A stretch of 64,000 nucleotides of DNA from WM-3-3 sp041660045 (GCA_041660045.1 JBAZXA010000007.1:149403-213402); one strand, 5' to 3'. Numbered from the stretch's first letter, positions 1-8,890 are shown. Numbers and translations: made by a program. The notes: a model not told the origin generated them from the sequence alone.

Positions 1-556
1 CATGTGGGCCGCGGCATAAATCAATAAAATCGCCTTGCTCATACAGCGAGACATCTTCATCACTAGGGATGGATTGAATTATTTCAGCCTTATAGGCTTC
101 GCCTTGGTTTTTAAAGAAGCTTACTGCATCGACCCTAGGCAATACCGAGCGTTTGATGATGAAGTCAGCATCAACTAAAGCCTGCATTTTTTGTTCGATG
201 ACGGCCAAGTCGTCCGGTGTAAACGGCCGATGATAGGCAAAGTCATAGTAAAAGCCATTTTCTATGACAGGCCCTATGGTCACTTGGGCTTCTGGGAATA
301 GCTGTTTAACGGCGTGCGCTAGAAGATGTGCGGTGGAGTGGCGGATAACATCAACACCTTCGGCATCTTTAGTGGTCAAAATTTGTAAATCAGCATCAAA
401 ATCAATCAAACTCGAGGCATCGATAATTTTGCCGTTAACCTTGCCGGCCAAGGTGGCTTTAGCCAGTCCAGAGCCTATCGATTGGGCAATATCCATTACC
501 GTTACAGCTTGACTGTACTCGCGTTGAGAACCATCAGGTAGGGTAATTACAGGCAT
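1..556 (-). CDS. thrS: Threonine--tRNA ligase, N-terminal part (gene cut by window edge)
   Basis: ThrRS charges tRNA-Thr with threonine in the cytoplasm. The reverse strand reads from an ATG at 556 to the window edge without a stop, giving about 185 codons. The first 60 residues form a TGS domain (start MPVITLPDGS). They are followed by the second additional (editing) domain with the zinc-like motif HSTAHLLAHA and, near the edge, residues IDLCRGPH, which are typical of ThrRS. The catalytic core and C-terminus lie outside the window. In related genomes thrS leads the thrS-infC-rpmI-rplT operon, which would continue off the left edge. Identification is firm from the visible half. Confidence 0.95.
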   Translation of the reverse strand, partial: MPVITLPDGSQREYSQAVTVMDIAQSIGSGLAKATLAGKVNGKIIDASSLIDFDADLQILTTKDAEGVDVIRHSTAHLLAHAVKQLFPEAQVTIGPVIENGFYYDFAYHRPFTPDDLAVIEQKMQALVDADFIIKRSVLPRVDAVSFFKNQGEAYKAEIIQSIPSDEDVSLYEQGDFIDLCRGPH

Positions 557-620
557 CGTCGTTAATTTTGCAAGGTAATAGTTTAATGAGCTAATAAATA
601 AAAGTAAGGCCACAGAATAA

Positions 621-645
621 AAAAAGCACTGACTAGCAGTGCTTA
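621..645 (-). terminator. Rho-independent terminator after tRNA-Val
   Basis: An inverted repeat (AAGCACTG / CAGTGCTT, 5-base loop) lies just 3' of tRNA-Val. On the minus strand it is followed by a run of seven T residues, the layout of an intrinsic terminator for the tRNA transcript. Confidence 0.75.
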
Positions 646-653
646 ATAATGTC

Positions 654-730
654 TGGTAGGCGCGATTGGACTCGAACCAACGACCCCCACCATGTCAAGG
701 TGGTGCTCTAACCAACTGAGCTACGCGCCT
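654..730 (-). tRNA. tRNA-Val (anticodon GAC)
   Basis: The minus strand folds as a complete cloverleaf of 77 nt with the CCA end encoded. The 7-bp acceptor stem is AGGCGCG/CGCGCCT, T8 and the GCTC D-stem are present, the anticodon stem is CCACC/GGTGG with loop TTGACAT, and the T-loop is TTCGAGT. The anticodon GAC reads valine GUC/GUU codons. It has its own promoter in the uvrB-tRNA gap and a terminator directly downstream. Confidence 0.95.
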
Positions 731-754
731 GAAGTTTAAAACTTCAAGCCAGAT

Positions 755-782
755 ATTATACCAGCTGATTATTCTTGCGCAA
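755..782 (-). promoter_or_regulatory. Sigma-70 promoter of tRNA-Val
   Basis: On the minus strand a perfect -10 box TATAAT (755-760) is preceded by TTGCGC (777-782) with a 16-base spacer. The predicted start is shortly before the tRNA 5' end at 730. The palindrome GAAGTTTAAAACTTC (731-745) lies in the leader. Confidence 0.6.
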
Positions 783-785
783 CTA

Positions 786-2804
786 CTAAGCGAGTATTTC
801 GCCTTGTAAGGCTTTAATTTCATCCCTAATTTTTGCAGCTTGTTCAAATTCAAGATTTTTGGCGTGTTGATACATGGCTTCTTCCAATTCTTTTATTTTT
901 TTACTGCGTTGTTTGGGCGTTAACGCCGAATAATTGGCTTTTGTTTCCGCAATTTGTTTGGCTAGCGGTTGTAAATAGCCACCTGAGCCTGGAATTGAGG
1001 TTTGTAAAATATCAGTTACCGATTTAAAAATCGTAGTGGGTAGAATATGGTGTTCTAGATTAAAGGCAATTTGTTTGTTACGCCGTCGCTCAGTTTCTTC
1101 TATCGCTTGTTGCATGGATTTGGTGATCCGGTCACCGTATAAAATGGCTTTGCCATGCGCGTTTCTTGCGGCACGGCCTATGGTTTGTACCAGCGAGACT
1201 ACCGAACGTAAAAAGCCTTCTTTGTCAGCATCCAAAATGGCCACTAAGGAAACTTCGGGTATATCTAAGCCTTCCCGTAATAAGTTTATGCCTACCAGTA
1301 CGTCAAATTGACCCAAGCGTAAGTCACGGATAATCTCAACCCGTTCAACTGTTTCAATATCAGAATGTAAATAGCGCACGCGGACATCGTGTTCCAAAAG
1401 GTATTCAGTTAAGTCTTCAGACATGCGTTTGGTTAAGGTGGTTACCAATACCCGTTCGTTAACGGCCGCGCGCTTGTTGATTTCGGACAGCAAATCGTCA
1501 ACTTGGCTAGTGGCTGGGCGTACTTCAACTTCAGGGTCTAACAAGCCTGTGGGTCTCACTACTTGTTCGGCAAAGACACCGGAATATTTTCTTTCATAAG
1601 GCCCAGGTGTGGCTGAGACATAAATCCGTTGCGGCGATTTGGCCTCAAATTCATCAAACATCAAGGGCCGGTTATCCAATGCCGAAGGTAGGCGGAAACC
1701 ATATTCCACCAAGGTTTCTTTACGTGAACGGTCACCTTTGTACATGGCGCCAATTTGTGGCACGGTAACGTGGCTTTCATCGATGATTATCATGGCACTG
1801 GCCGGTAAATAATCAAACATGGTGGGTGGTGATTCACCTTCAGCACGGCCAGATAAGTACCTTGAATAGTTTTCAATGCCAGAGCAATAACCAACTTCCA
1901 AGATCATTTCTAGATCAAATAAGGTGCGTTGCTCTAAACGTTGGGCTTCAACCAGCTTATGGACTGAGCGTAAATGTTCCAAACGCGATTTTAGCTCAAT
2001 TTTAATCGCATCGACTGCGGTTAATAATTGCTCGCGGGGGGTAACGTAATGGTTTTTTGGGTAAACCGTATAGCGCGCAATGCGTTTTAAGATTTCCCCA
2101 GTTAAGGGGTCAAATAACGATAAGCGCTCCACTTCATCATCAAACAACTCAATTCTAAGCGCTTCTTGCTCTGATTCAGCTGGGAAAACATCAATCACTT
2201 CGCCGCGCACGCGGTAGGTGGAGCGCCTTAATTCGGTGTCATTGCGGGTGTATTGCATTTCCGCCAGCCGCCGCAATATGTTGCGTTGGTTGATCAAGTC
2301 ACCCTGAACTAAATGTAAGACCATTTTAAAATACGATTCCGGTTCACCTAGGCCATAAATTGCCGAGACGGTGGCGACCACTATGGTATCTTCGCGCTCA
2401 ATTAAGGCCTTGGTGGCGGATAGCCGCATTTGCTCGATATGCTCATTAAGGGAGGCATCTTTATCAATAAAAGTGTCGGAAGCCGGTACATAAGCTTCAG
2501 GTTGGTAATAATCGTAATAGGAGACGAAATATTCCACGCTATTTTCTGGAAAAAACTCCTTCATTTCACCGTATAACTGGGCGGCTAAGGTTTTATTTGG
2601 CGCCATAATCATGGCTGGACGCTGAACCTGTTGGATGACATTGGCAATGGTAAAAGTCTTGCCAGAACCGGTTACCCCCAGTAAGGTCTGATGTACTTCG
2701 CCATCCCCCAAACCCTCTACTAAGGCATTAATTGCAGTAGGCTGGTCGCCGGCGGGTTGATAGCGGCTATGTAACTTAAATTGCTTTTTCACTGACATGC
2801 TCAC
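786..2804 (-). CDS. uvrB: UvrABC excinuclease subunit B
   Basis: UvrB is the damage-verifying helicase-like subunit of nucleotide excision repair. It is loaded by UvrA and recruits UvrC to cut around bulky lesions. The 672-residue length is normal for the family. Visible elements are Walker A GVTGSGKT (43-50), the beta-hairpin YYDYYQPEAYVP (97-108) that clamps the DNA strand, Walker B DESH (342-345), helicase motifs V/VI (residues QTIGRAAR near 540), and a C-terminal UVR motif that contacts UvrC. Either M1 or M3 could start the protein. The gene stands alone, transcribed toward tRNA-Val. No LexA box was recognised upstream. Confidence 0.98.
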   Translation of the reverse strand: MSMSVKKQFKLHSRYQPAGDQPTAINALVEGLGDGEVHQTLLGVTGSGKTFTIANVIQQVQRPAMIMAPNKTLAAQLYGEMKEFFPENSVEYFVSYYDYYQPEAYVPASDTFIDKDASLNEHIEQMRLSATKALIEREDTIVVATVSAIYGLGEPESYFKMVLHLVQGDLINQRNILRRLAEMQYTRNDTELRRSTYRVRGEVIDVFPAESEQEALRIELFDDEVERLSLFDPLTGEILKRIARYTVYPKNHYVTPREQLLTAVDAIKIELKSRLEHLRSVHKLVEAQRLEQRTLFDLEMILEVGYCSGIENYSRYLSGRAEGESPPTMFDYLPASAMIIIDESHVTVPQIGAMYKGDRSRKETLVEYGFRLPSALDNRPLMFDEFEAKSPQRIYVSATPGPYERKYSGVFAEQVVRPTGLLDPEVEVRPATSQVDDLLSEINKRAAVNERVLVTTLTKRMSEDLTEYLLEHDVRVRYLHSDIETVERVEIIRDLRLGQFDVLVGINLLREGLDIPEVSLVAILDADKEGFLRSVVSLVQTIGRAARNAHGKAILYGDRITKSMQQAIEETERRRNKQIAFNLEHHILPTTIFKSVTDILQTSIPGSGGYLQPLAKQIAETKANYSALTPKQRSKKIKELEEAMYQHAKNLEFEQAAKIRDEIKALQGEILA

Positions 2805-3157
2805 GAAATTTGGCCAAAAGAATAAATGGCATGGTTAGCGCTTTGGTTTAATAGGCCAGTGTATAGCATAGTTGCGGTAACATCACTATGGCTGTGTGCT
2901 ATAGGCTATAGCTAAAGTTTTAACGGGGAAACTGGCTTGTGACATGACTAATCTTAGCCGCACTGGCTTCACTGGAGTTAAAGCTAGGCTTAGGGTTACT
3001 TGGGGACTGTATTCGATTATGACCGCATCGCAGAAGTCGCCATGACTTAGCCTAACCCGTCGACATCTTGTGCGGTCTAATTGGAATCTGATGGCATGCC
3101 GCCTAAAATTAGTCTAGGATAATTTGATTCAATTATTTAAACGGCAAAGCTACTTAA
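2805..3157. other. Intergenic region between divergent uvrB and phosphoesterase gene
   Basis: This 353-bp stretch separates two divergent genes, so both promoters should lie here. I found no convincing -35/-10 pair, no RNA gene and no decayed coding sequence. Confidence 0.5.
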
Positions 3158-3622
3158 ATGCAATTTCGCGTTGGCCTCATATCGGATACGCATGGCCTGT
3201 TAAGGCCGGAAGCTAAGGCCTTTCTTAACGGCAGCGACTATATCGTGCACGCGGGCGATATTGGTGACCCAGCCATTTTGGATGAGCTGGCGTTATTGGC
3301 ACCGGTGACGGCCGTGTCAGGAAATAATGACCATGGCGCATGGGTGCATGGTTTAAATATAACTGAACAGCTGCAAGTGGGGGGCACGCAAATTTATGTC
3401 ATACATGATCTTAAACAGTTGGCTATAAAGCCCAGTAACATGGGTATTCATGTAGTCATTTCTGGGCACTCCCATAAGCCTATGGTGGATAGGCGTGAGG
3501 GTGTGCTCTACGTTAATCCAGGAAGTTCAGGGCCGCGCCGTTTTAAATTGCCTATTTCAGTGGCAGAGTTGTTGGTGGAAGATTCTATCGTTTCTGCACG
3601 TTGGGTAGACTTGGCGGCTTAG
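3158..3622 (+). CDS. YfcE/MJ0936-type metallophosphoesterase
   Basis: A small (154-residue) single-domain calcineurin-like phosphoesterase. The two-metal site motifs are all present: ISDTHG (residues 8-13), GDIGD (about 38), GNND (about 55), a lone His, GHSH (about 102), then NPGSSGPRR. This is the YfcE/MJ0936 group, cytoplasmic phosphodiesterases active on model phosphodiesters in vitro whose natural substrate is unclear. The start ATG follows a weak ribosome-binding site. The next gene starts 67 bp downstream and may be cotranscribed. The family call is strong; the biological role is unknown. Confidence 0.9.
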   Translation: MQFRVGLISDTHGLLRPEAKAFLNGSDYIVHAGDIGDPAILDELALLAPVTAVSGNNDHGAWVHGLNITEQLQVGGTQIYVIHDLKQLAIKPSNMGIHVVISGHSHKPMVDRREGVLYVNPGSSGPRRFKLPISVAELLVEDSIVSARWVDLAA

Positions 3623-3689
3623 TGATACAGCTCTAGTTGTATAAGCAACGGGTCACACAGAAATATTAATTATTTTAGGAGTGCAGAAC

Positions 3690-4076
3690 ATGTCTGGGCC
3701 TGCCAGAGCTGGTTTATTTATTTACGCGAAAGATATGGCGAGTATGGTCAATTTTTATCAGGCAATAGCCGGGATGGTTGAGTTGCATAAAACTGATGAA
3801 CTTGCCGTTTTACAATCGCCGGATATACAGTTGCTGGTGCATCGCATACCCGCGCATATTGCCGATGATATCCATATTAAATCACCACCCGAGCGGCGCG
3901 AGCATAGCGCGCTTAAATTTTTTTTTACGGTGCCTAAGCTGACTGATGCTAGAGCGACAGCGCTAAGCCTAGGTGGTGTGGTTTTCGAAGAAAACTGGTC
4001 TGGGCCGGGCTTTGTGGTCTGTAGTGCCTGTGATCCGGAAGGTAATGTTTTTCAATTGCGGGAAAATACTGATTAA
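3690..4076 (+). CDS. VOC (glyoxalase/bleomycin-resistance-like) protein
   Basis: A 128-residue vicinal-oxygen-chelate fold protein. The N-terminal beta-alpha-beta-beta unit carries LFIYAKDMASMVNFYQ, and the C-terminal unit ends CDPEGNVFQLRE, the usual VOC closing strand with a metal-ligand Glu. I place the start at the ATG at 3690. The in-frame GTG at 3681 overlaps the AGGAG ribosome-binding site (3677-3681), which is well spaced from 3690. The substrate cannot be predicted; relatives include glyoxalases, dioxygenases and antibiotic-binding proteins. The gene probably shares a transcript with the phosphoesterase upstream. Confidence 0.85.
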   Translation: MSGPARAGLFIYAKDMASMVNFYQAIAGMVELHKTDELAVLQSPDIQLLVHRIPAHIADDIHIKSPPERREHSALKFFFTVPKLTDARATALSLGGVVFEENWSGPGFVVCSACDPEGNVFQLRENTD

Positions 4077-4725
4077 TACGGCCAAAGGCGATGCTTGGCG
4101 TTCCCTTTCAGGTCTAGCCACAATACTGGGCTTTGCAATTTCAAGGCGGTTTGTTTACACCGTTACTGGTTGAAGTCATTGACTTAGCAGGGCAGGTTAG
4201 TGTTTTGCAACCCTTTAGAGGTTTATGTCTAAAGCTACAATTAAAAAACCGCTTAAGTTCTATTAGCTAAGGAAATACTGGCCAAGTTAATTCCATATTC
4301 GGTTAGACAGGTCGTTGTTAAACCCTATTCATTACTTGTGGACGCGCTTGAATTTGCCGAAGAAATTAAAAAAGCTTGCCTTAAGTGTGCTGGCGTCTAG
4401 GCCGTATCAGCATAAAACCGATAAATTTGGGCAAGTTTTTATAGCCTGTCTACACTTAATTTTAAGTATCTTAATTTAGCCATAAATTGAGAACTAGTCC
4501 GCAAAAACCAAGCAAAGTTTTTTGTTTTTGCGCTTTTTGCCAAACGGCCCACATTTTTTTCTAATACTTCCTTGAATAATCGCGCCCTTTTACTAAGGTT
4601 AAGGTATTGAAATGCAATCCGCATTACACAAAAGGTAAAACATGGCAAGAATATTTCCTTTTTTCCATAGGGCTCGGCTTTCTATGCGGAATAGCCGTTT
4701 CGAATTTAAAGCATAGGGACTATCA
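4077..4725. other. Long upstream region of the chemosensory cluster
   Basis: About 650 bp without a recognisable gene. It should contain the promoter of the chemosensory operon, but I found no clear sigma-70 or sigma-28 (TAAA-N15-GCCGATAA) match. A 24-codon ORF with an AAAGG ribosome-binding site (4642-4716, Arg- and Phe-rich, start MARIFPFFHR) ends 9 bp before the MCP gene and could be a leader peptide. An ATG at 4225 opens a 13-codon frame; shifting frame reveals about 45 further open codons to 4400, without recognisable similarity. Confidence 0.35.
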
Positions 4726-5973
4726 ATGGGATTGCTTATGATGCAATTGCTTTTAACGGCTGTCATTTTCGGAACCTTTGGTTTTTGGCTAGGCAGTAAA
4801 CGTGGGCACTTAGGATTTAATTCAAGTGTTGCTAGCACAGCCGATGAAGGTTCTATGACGCTGGGTGAATTTTATCAAATTAGCCCACCAGAATGGCTGG
4901 CTCAAGTGGAATCTGCACGGGTAAGATTGGAAGCTGCTGTCAGCAAGTTAATGCAACAGTCTGAAAATAATGGAAAAAAACAATCGATTTCACAAGAGCA
5001 GCAAAGTGCTGGCGAAGAGATTTTATTAGCATTGGCTAATTTTGTAGCGAGCATAGAATGTTTTAGCCAGCAAGTTACCCCAGTTTGGTCTGCGCAAATA
5101 GAATCGTGCCGTAAACAGATGGACAATGCTATCTGCGATTTAACACGGCGCTTTGATGGCATCGTAAGCAGCCTAGATTTATTGTTAGAGGAATCGCAAA
5201 CCGCTCTCGCCAACGGTGACCGGGATGTATTTGTTAGCAGTGGTGAAAAATTAGGCAAAGTGGTCGATAAATTAGAAGCGTCTTTACGTGATAAGCAGCA
5301 AATGCTAAAGGACATGCGTGGTTTGCTAGGCTTTATTGACGAGATGAAGGCGATGGCCATGGAAGTTGCCACGATTGCCCATCAAACCAATTTATTGTCA
5401 TTAAATGCGGCGATTGAAGCCGCTAGGGCGGGTGAGCATGGTCGAGGCTTTGCTGTTGTGGCCGAAGAAGTTAGAAAACTATCCAAAATGTCGGGCACAA
5501 CGGGCAAAAATATTACCCATAAAGTGGATCAGGTGAGTGCCGCGATTATGGATGCCTGTGCCACCGTTGAGCAAAATGCGGCGAGTGATGCGGCGCTCGT
5601 GTTCCAGGCTAATGACAAGATTAGTGAAGTCTTGGGTGATCTCAAGCGTATGTTTAGTAAATTAAAGGATAGTTCCGACCATATAGGGGAATCCACCAAA
5701 ACGATAAAATTGGAAATTGCCGAATCACTAGTCTGTTTTCAGTTTCAAGACCGTATTGGCCAGACCTTATCACATGTACGCGATAACATTGACCAATTTC
5801 CAGAATATTTGGCGCTAAGCCAGCAAGCGGGTGATCTGGGTAAACTTAAACCCATTGATGCTGAGGCTCTGTTAGCAGAACTACAAGGCAGCTATGCCAT
5901 GCGGGAAGAACACCAAACCCATAACAGCGGGCAACCGGCGGAATTACAAGAAACCGAGATTACTTTTTTTTAG
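4726..5973 (+). CDS. Membrane-anchored methyl-accepting chemotaxis protein with CheZ-like C-terminus
   Basis: This 415-residue receptor feeds CheA/CheW arrays. One N-terminal membrane helix (residues 1-22) is followed by a helical region and no periplasmic sensor. The MCP signalling hairpin tip lies at about 215-260, with the hallmark residues HQTNLLSLNAAIEAARAGEH and then GRGFAVVAEEVRKL. The input is therefore probably cytoplasmic or at the membrane. After the hairpin comes FQFQDRIGQTL with D342 and Q346, the spacing of the CheZ phosphatase motif. Near 376-386 an acidic amphipathic segment IDAEALLAEL recalls the CheY-binding tail of CheZ. cheY starts 9 bp downstream. The MCP call is firm; a CheZ-like activity is inference. 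Confidence 0.93.
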   Translation: MGLLMMQLLLTAVIFGTFGFWLGSKRGHLGFNSSVASTADEGSMTLGEFYQISPPEWLAQVESARVRLEAAVSKLMQQSENNGKKQSISQEQQSAGEEILLALANFVASIECFSQQVTPVWSAQIESCRKQMDNAICDLTRRFDGIVSSLDLLLEESQTALANGDRDVFVSSGEKLGKVVDKLEASLRDKQQMLKDMRGLLGFIDEMKAMAMEVATIAHQTNLLSLNAAIEAARAGEHGRGFAVVAEEVRKLSKMSGTTGKNITHKVDQVSAAIMDACATVEQNAASDAALVFQANDKISEVLGDLKRMFSKLKDSSDHIGESTKTIKLEIAESLVCFQFQDRIGQTLSHVRDNIDQFPEYLALSQQAGDLGKLKPIDAEALLAELQGSYAMREEHQTHNSGQPAELQETEITFF

Positions 5974-5982
5974 GAAAAGCAC

Positions 5983-6351
5983 ATGTCAAAAACTATTTTA
6001 ATTATCGATGATTCGGCTTCGGTTCGCCAAGTAGCTAGTATTGCCCTAAAAGGGGCGGGATACGAAGTGCTGCAAGCAGAAGACGGCCAAGACGCTTTAA
6101 CCAAGTTGGACGGGCAAAAAATCCATCTCATCATTTCTGATGTCAACATGCCAAATATGGATGGTATTACTTTTGTAAAAGAGGCTAAAAAGCTCGCTGC
6201 TTACAAATTTACCCCAATTATTATGCTGACTACCGAATCACAGGAAAGTAAGAAGCAAGAAGGCCAAGCGGCTGGCGCTAAGGCATGGATAGTTAAACCG
6301 TTTCAGCCTGCACAAATGCTCGCCGCGGTTTCTAAACTGATTTTGCCATAG
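5983..6351 (+). CDS. cheY: CheY-type response regulator
   Basis: A stand-alone 122-residue receiver domain. The acidic pocket (D9, D10), phosphoacceptor D53 in ISDVNMPNMDG, switch T83/T84 and invariant K105 in VKPF are all present, so it should accept phosphate from the downstream CheA. It has no DNA-binding or other output domain and acts by protein contact, on the flagellar switch or another target. It follows the first MCP by 9 bp and has an AGGAAAAG ribosome-binding site. No flagellar gene is in the window, so the final output is unknown. Confidence 0.93.
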   Translation: MSKTILIIDDSASVRQVASIALKGAGYEVLQAEDGQDALTKLDGQKIHLIISDVNMPNMDGITFVKEAKKLAAYKFTPIIMLTTESQESKKQEGQAAGAKAWIVKPFQPAQMLAAVSKLILP

Positions 6352-6413
6352 CGTATAAGTGTTACCGATTCTGCTTAGCCGTAATTCCGTAGACTGTTAA
6401 CTCAAATGAGTAA

Positions 6414-6713
6414 ATGCCCATGCAAACTTTAGCAATTGAAGGTGAATTAACCATTTACAACGCAGGGGAACAAAAAACCCGTTTCTTGGCGTTTTTAAAT
6501 TCGGGGGAGAGTTTACAAATCAATCTCGCTGAAGTAACTGAGATTGATACTGCAGGCTTACAACTATTAATCTTAATCAAGCGTACAGCCACTAAAGCCA
6601 AAAAAGAACTCAGTTTTGTCATGCATAGCGATGCCGTGTTGGACATTTTAGAGTTGACACGGCTTGCCACCGCTTTTGGTGATCCTGTGGTATTAGCATC
6701 TTTAGAGGCCTAA
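6414..6713 (+). CDS. STAS-domain protein of the chemosensory cluster
   Basis: A 99-residue single STAS domain, the fold of anti-sigma-factor antagonists. The conserved loop reads TEIDTAGLQLL with D45-T46, where a Ser or Thr is the usual phosphorylation site in SpoIIAA-like proteins. STAS proteins are often placed just before cheA in chemosensory clusters that do not control flagella directly. The stop is only 5 bp before cheA, so the two are probably translationally linked. An ATG at 6420 (MQTL) is an equally good start. Its partner kinase or phosphatase is not in the window. Confidence 0.85.
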   Translation: MPMQTLAIEGELTIYNAGEQKTRFLAFLNSGESLQINLAEVTEIDTAGLQLLILIKRTATKAKKELSFVMHSDAVLDILELTRLATAFGDPVVLASLEA

Positions 6714-6718
6714 CCACC

Positions 6719-8890
6719 ATGAGCAATTTTGACAAAGAAATGCAAGAAGCACTCCATAACTTTACTATAGAGTGTGCAGAATTGTTGGAAAGCCTAGAAT
6801 CTGGGTTAATGGAGTTAGAGGAAATAGACAATCCTGATGACACCATCAACTCCATTTTTCGAGCCGCGCACACGATTAAAGGCTCATCCGGATTGTTTGG
6901 TCTAGACCATATCGTCAACTTTACCCATGTTGTGGAAAGTGTCTTGGATGCCGTGCGTGAAGGCAAATTGGCAGTGTCATCAGATTTGATCGCTGCCTTA
7001 TTACCCTGTTGTGACCATTTAAACTTGTTAATTGCAGAAGTTGCAGGTGGCAATGTCCAAGAAAATTTAGAGCATACCGCGGTGGGTAATGCCTTATTAG
7101 ATGTTTTACGGCCTTACTTGAATTCCGAAGCTAAGCCTTCATCCCACGCTGTAGCAACGCGGGAGCAGCAGGATGGTAATGTTGAAGCCATGGCGGGTAA
7201 CCAAGAAAAGTCTGGCAATTGGCATTTGTTTTTACAATTTAATGAAGATTGCCTGCGCGATGGTATGGATCCCATCTCGTTTATCCGCTATCTCAGCACG
7301 TTAGGGGAAATTGTTGATTTGACAACTTTCAGCCATGCGATGCCTGAGGCTGAAAAAATGGATCCTGAGAGCAGTTATCTGGGCTTTGAGATCATATTAA
7401 AAAGCGAAGCGGACAAGCATAGCATTGAAAATGTCTTTGATTTTGTCCGTGAGGGCAGCCAAATACACATTTTGCCGTTGGAAGAACGGATACCCTATTA
7501 TGTCGATTTAATCAATTCGTTGACGGAAGACAATGCCCAGTTAGGCGAGTTGCTGTTAAAAAGCGGTGTGATTACCCAGCGTGAATTGGATGAAGGCTTA
7601 AAAGCCCAAAAAAACCAAGCTGAAAATACGCAAGCGTCAGCGCGTATTGGTGAAATCCTGGTCGAGCAACAAGTCGTGCAACAGCCATTGGTTAATGCCG
7701 CCTTAGAAAAGCAAAAACAAATTAAGGATAATAAAGCCCGCGAAAATCAAAGCATTCGTGTAGATGCCGACCGATTAGATAAGTTAATCGATTTAATCGG
7801 TGAGTTAGTCATATCGAGTGCGGCGGTAAGCTTAAAAGCCAAGGAAAATGGTGATGCCGCTTTGCAAGAAGTTAGCGCCAGCGTGATTAGCCTGGTAGAA
7901 GAAGTCCGTGATAGCGCCTTACAGCTACGCATGGTGCAAATTGGCACGACATTTAGCCGTTTTCAACGGGTCGTGCGAGATGTCAGCAAAGAGCTGGGTA
8001 AGGACATTAAGTTGGAAATTAGCGGTGCGGAAACTGAAGTTGACAAATCGGTGGTAGAAAAAATTGGCGATCCTTTGATGCACTTAGTGCGCAATGCCAT
8101 GGACCATGGCATTGAGCGTGCCGAAGTACGTGCAGAACGGGGTAAACCTGTGCAAGGCACCTTGCGGTTGAATGCTTATCACAGCTCCGGCAATATTGTG
8201 ATTGAAGTCAGTGACGATGGTGGTGGTTTAAACCGTGACAAAATCTTAGCCAAAGCTATAGAAAAGGAACTGATCCCCGCCAATGCCAATTTAACCGATA
8301 GTGAAATCTACGCCTTAATTTTTGCGCCGGGTTTTTCCACTGCGGATCAAATTTCCAACTTGTCGGGGCGCGGCGTTGGTATGGATGTGGTTAAAAGCAA
8401 TATTACCGAATTGCGTGGTGAAATCCATATCGACAGCATTCCTGGCCAAGGTACAACCTTAAAAATCCACTTGCCATTAACGTTAGCGATAATTGATGGC
8501 TTCTTGGCCGGTGTTGGGGAGTCATCCTATGTAATTCCATTAGACAGGGTGGTCGAATGTGTCGAGTTACCGCTTAACGATAGTTGTGACTATATGGAAT
8601 TACGTGGCGAAGTACTGCCGTTTATTCGTTTGCGGCAATTATTTAAGAAGCAAGGCGCAACTTCGCGCCGACAAAATGTCATTGTGGTAGAGCATTTAGG
8701 GCTAAAGGCAGGCTTGGTGGTTGATAAGTTGATGGGGGAATTGCAAACCGTAATTAAACCGTTGGGCAAACTCTTTGGCCATGTTCAGGGCGTAGGTGGT
8801 TCAACTATTTTAGGTAGCGGAGAAGTGGCCTTAATTATTGATGTGCCAACCTTGCTCAAATTTCAAGAACAACTACCAAAAGCCGGATAA
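6719..8890 (+). CDS. cheA: Chemotaxis histidine kinase CheA with MshEN-like insert
   Basis: A 723-residue CheA, the central kinase that phosphorylates CheY and CheB. The P1 HPt domain carries H51 in AAHTIKGSSG. A linker/P2-like region is followed by two tandem 24-residue motifs (275-297 and 309-332) of the L-G-x2-L-x3-G-x6-L-x3-L-x2-Q type seen in MshEN cyclic-di-GMP-binding domains. The P3 dimerisation helix begins IRVDADRLDKLIDLIGELV (about 342-360). The P4 ATPase has the N-box HLVRNAMDHGIE, the G1 box SDDGGGL and the G2 box GRGVGMDVV. P5, the CheW-like coupling domain, closes the protein. All catalytic elements are intact. Sits between the STAS gene and a small ORF. Confidence 0.96.
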   Translation: MSNFDKEMQEALHNFTIECAELLESLESGLMELEEIDNPDDTINSIFRAAHTIKGSSGLFGLDHIVNFTHVVESVLDAVREGKLAVSSDLIAALLPCCDHLNLLIAEVAGGNVQENLEHTAVGNALLDVLRPYLNSEAKPSSHAVATREQQDGNVEAMAGNQEKSGNWHLFLQFNEDCLRDGMDPISFIRYLSTLGEIVDLTTFSHAMPEAEKMDPESSYLGFEIILKSEADKHSIENVFDFVREGSQIHILPLEERIPYYVDLINSLTEDNAQLGELLLKSGVITQRELDEGLKAQKNQAENTQASARIGEILVEQQVVQQPLVNAALEKQKQIKDNKARENQSIRVDADRLDKLIDLIGELVISSAAVSLKAKENGDAALQEVSASVISLVEEVRDSALQLRMVQIGTTFSRFQRVVRDVSKELGKDIKLEISGAETEVDKSVVEKIGDPLMHLVRNAMDHGIERAEVRAERGKPVQGTLRLNAYHSSGNIVIEVSDDGGGLNRDKILAKAIEKELIPANANLTDSEIYALIFAPGFSTADQISNLSGRGVGMDVVKSNITELRGEIHIDSIPGQGTTLKIHLPLTLAIIDGFLAGVGESSYVIPLDRVVECVELPLNDSCDYMELRGEVLPFIRLRQLFKKQGATSRRQNVIVVEHLGLKAGLVVDKLMGELQTVIKPLGKLFGHVQGVGGSTILGSGEVALIIDVPTLLKFQEQLPKAG

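Noticed and set aside
264..512. 82-codon + strand frame at the left end
   Set aside because: It is the antisense shadow of thrS, whose own frame encodes clear TGS and editing domains.
4225..4400. Possible frameshifted small gene in the gap before the first MCP
   Set aside because: Thirteen codons followed after a frame change by about 45 open codons is within chance, and I recognise no family.
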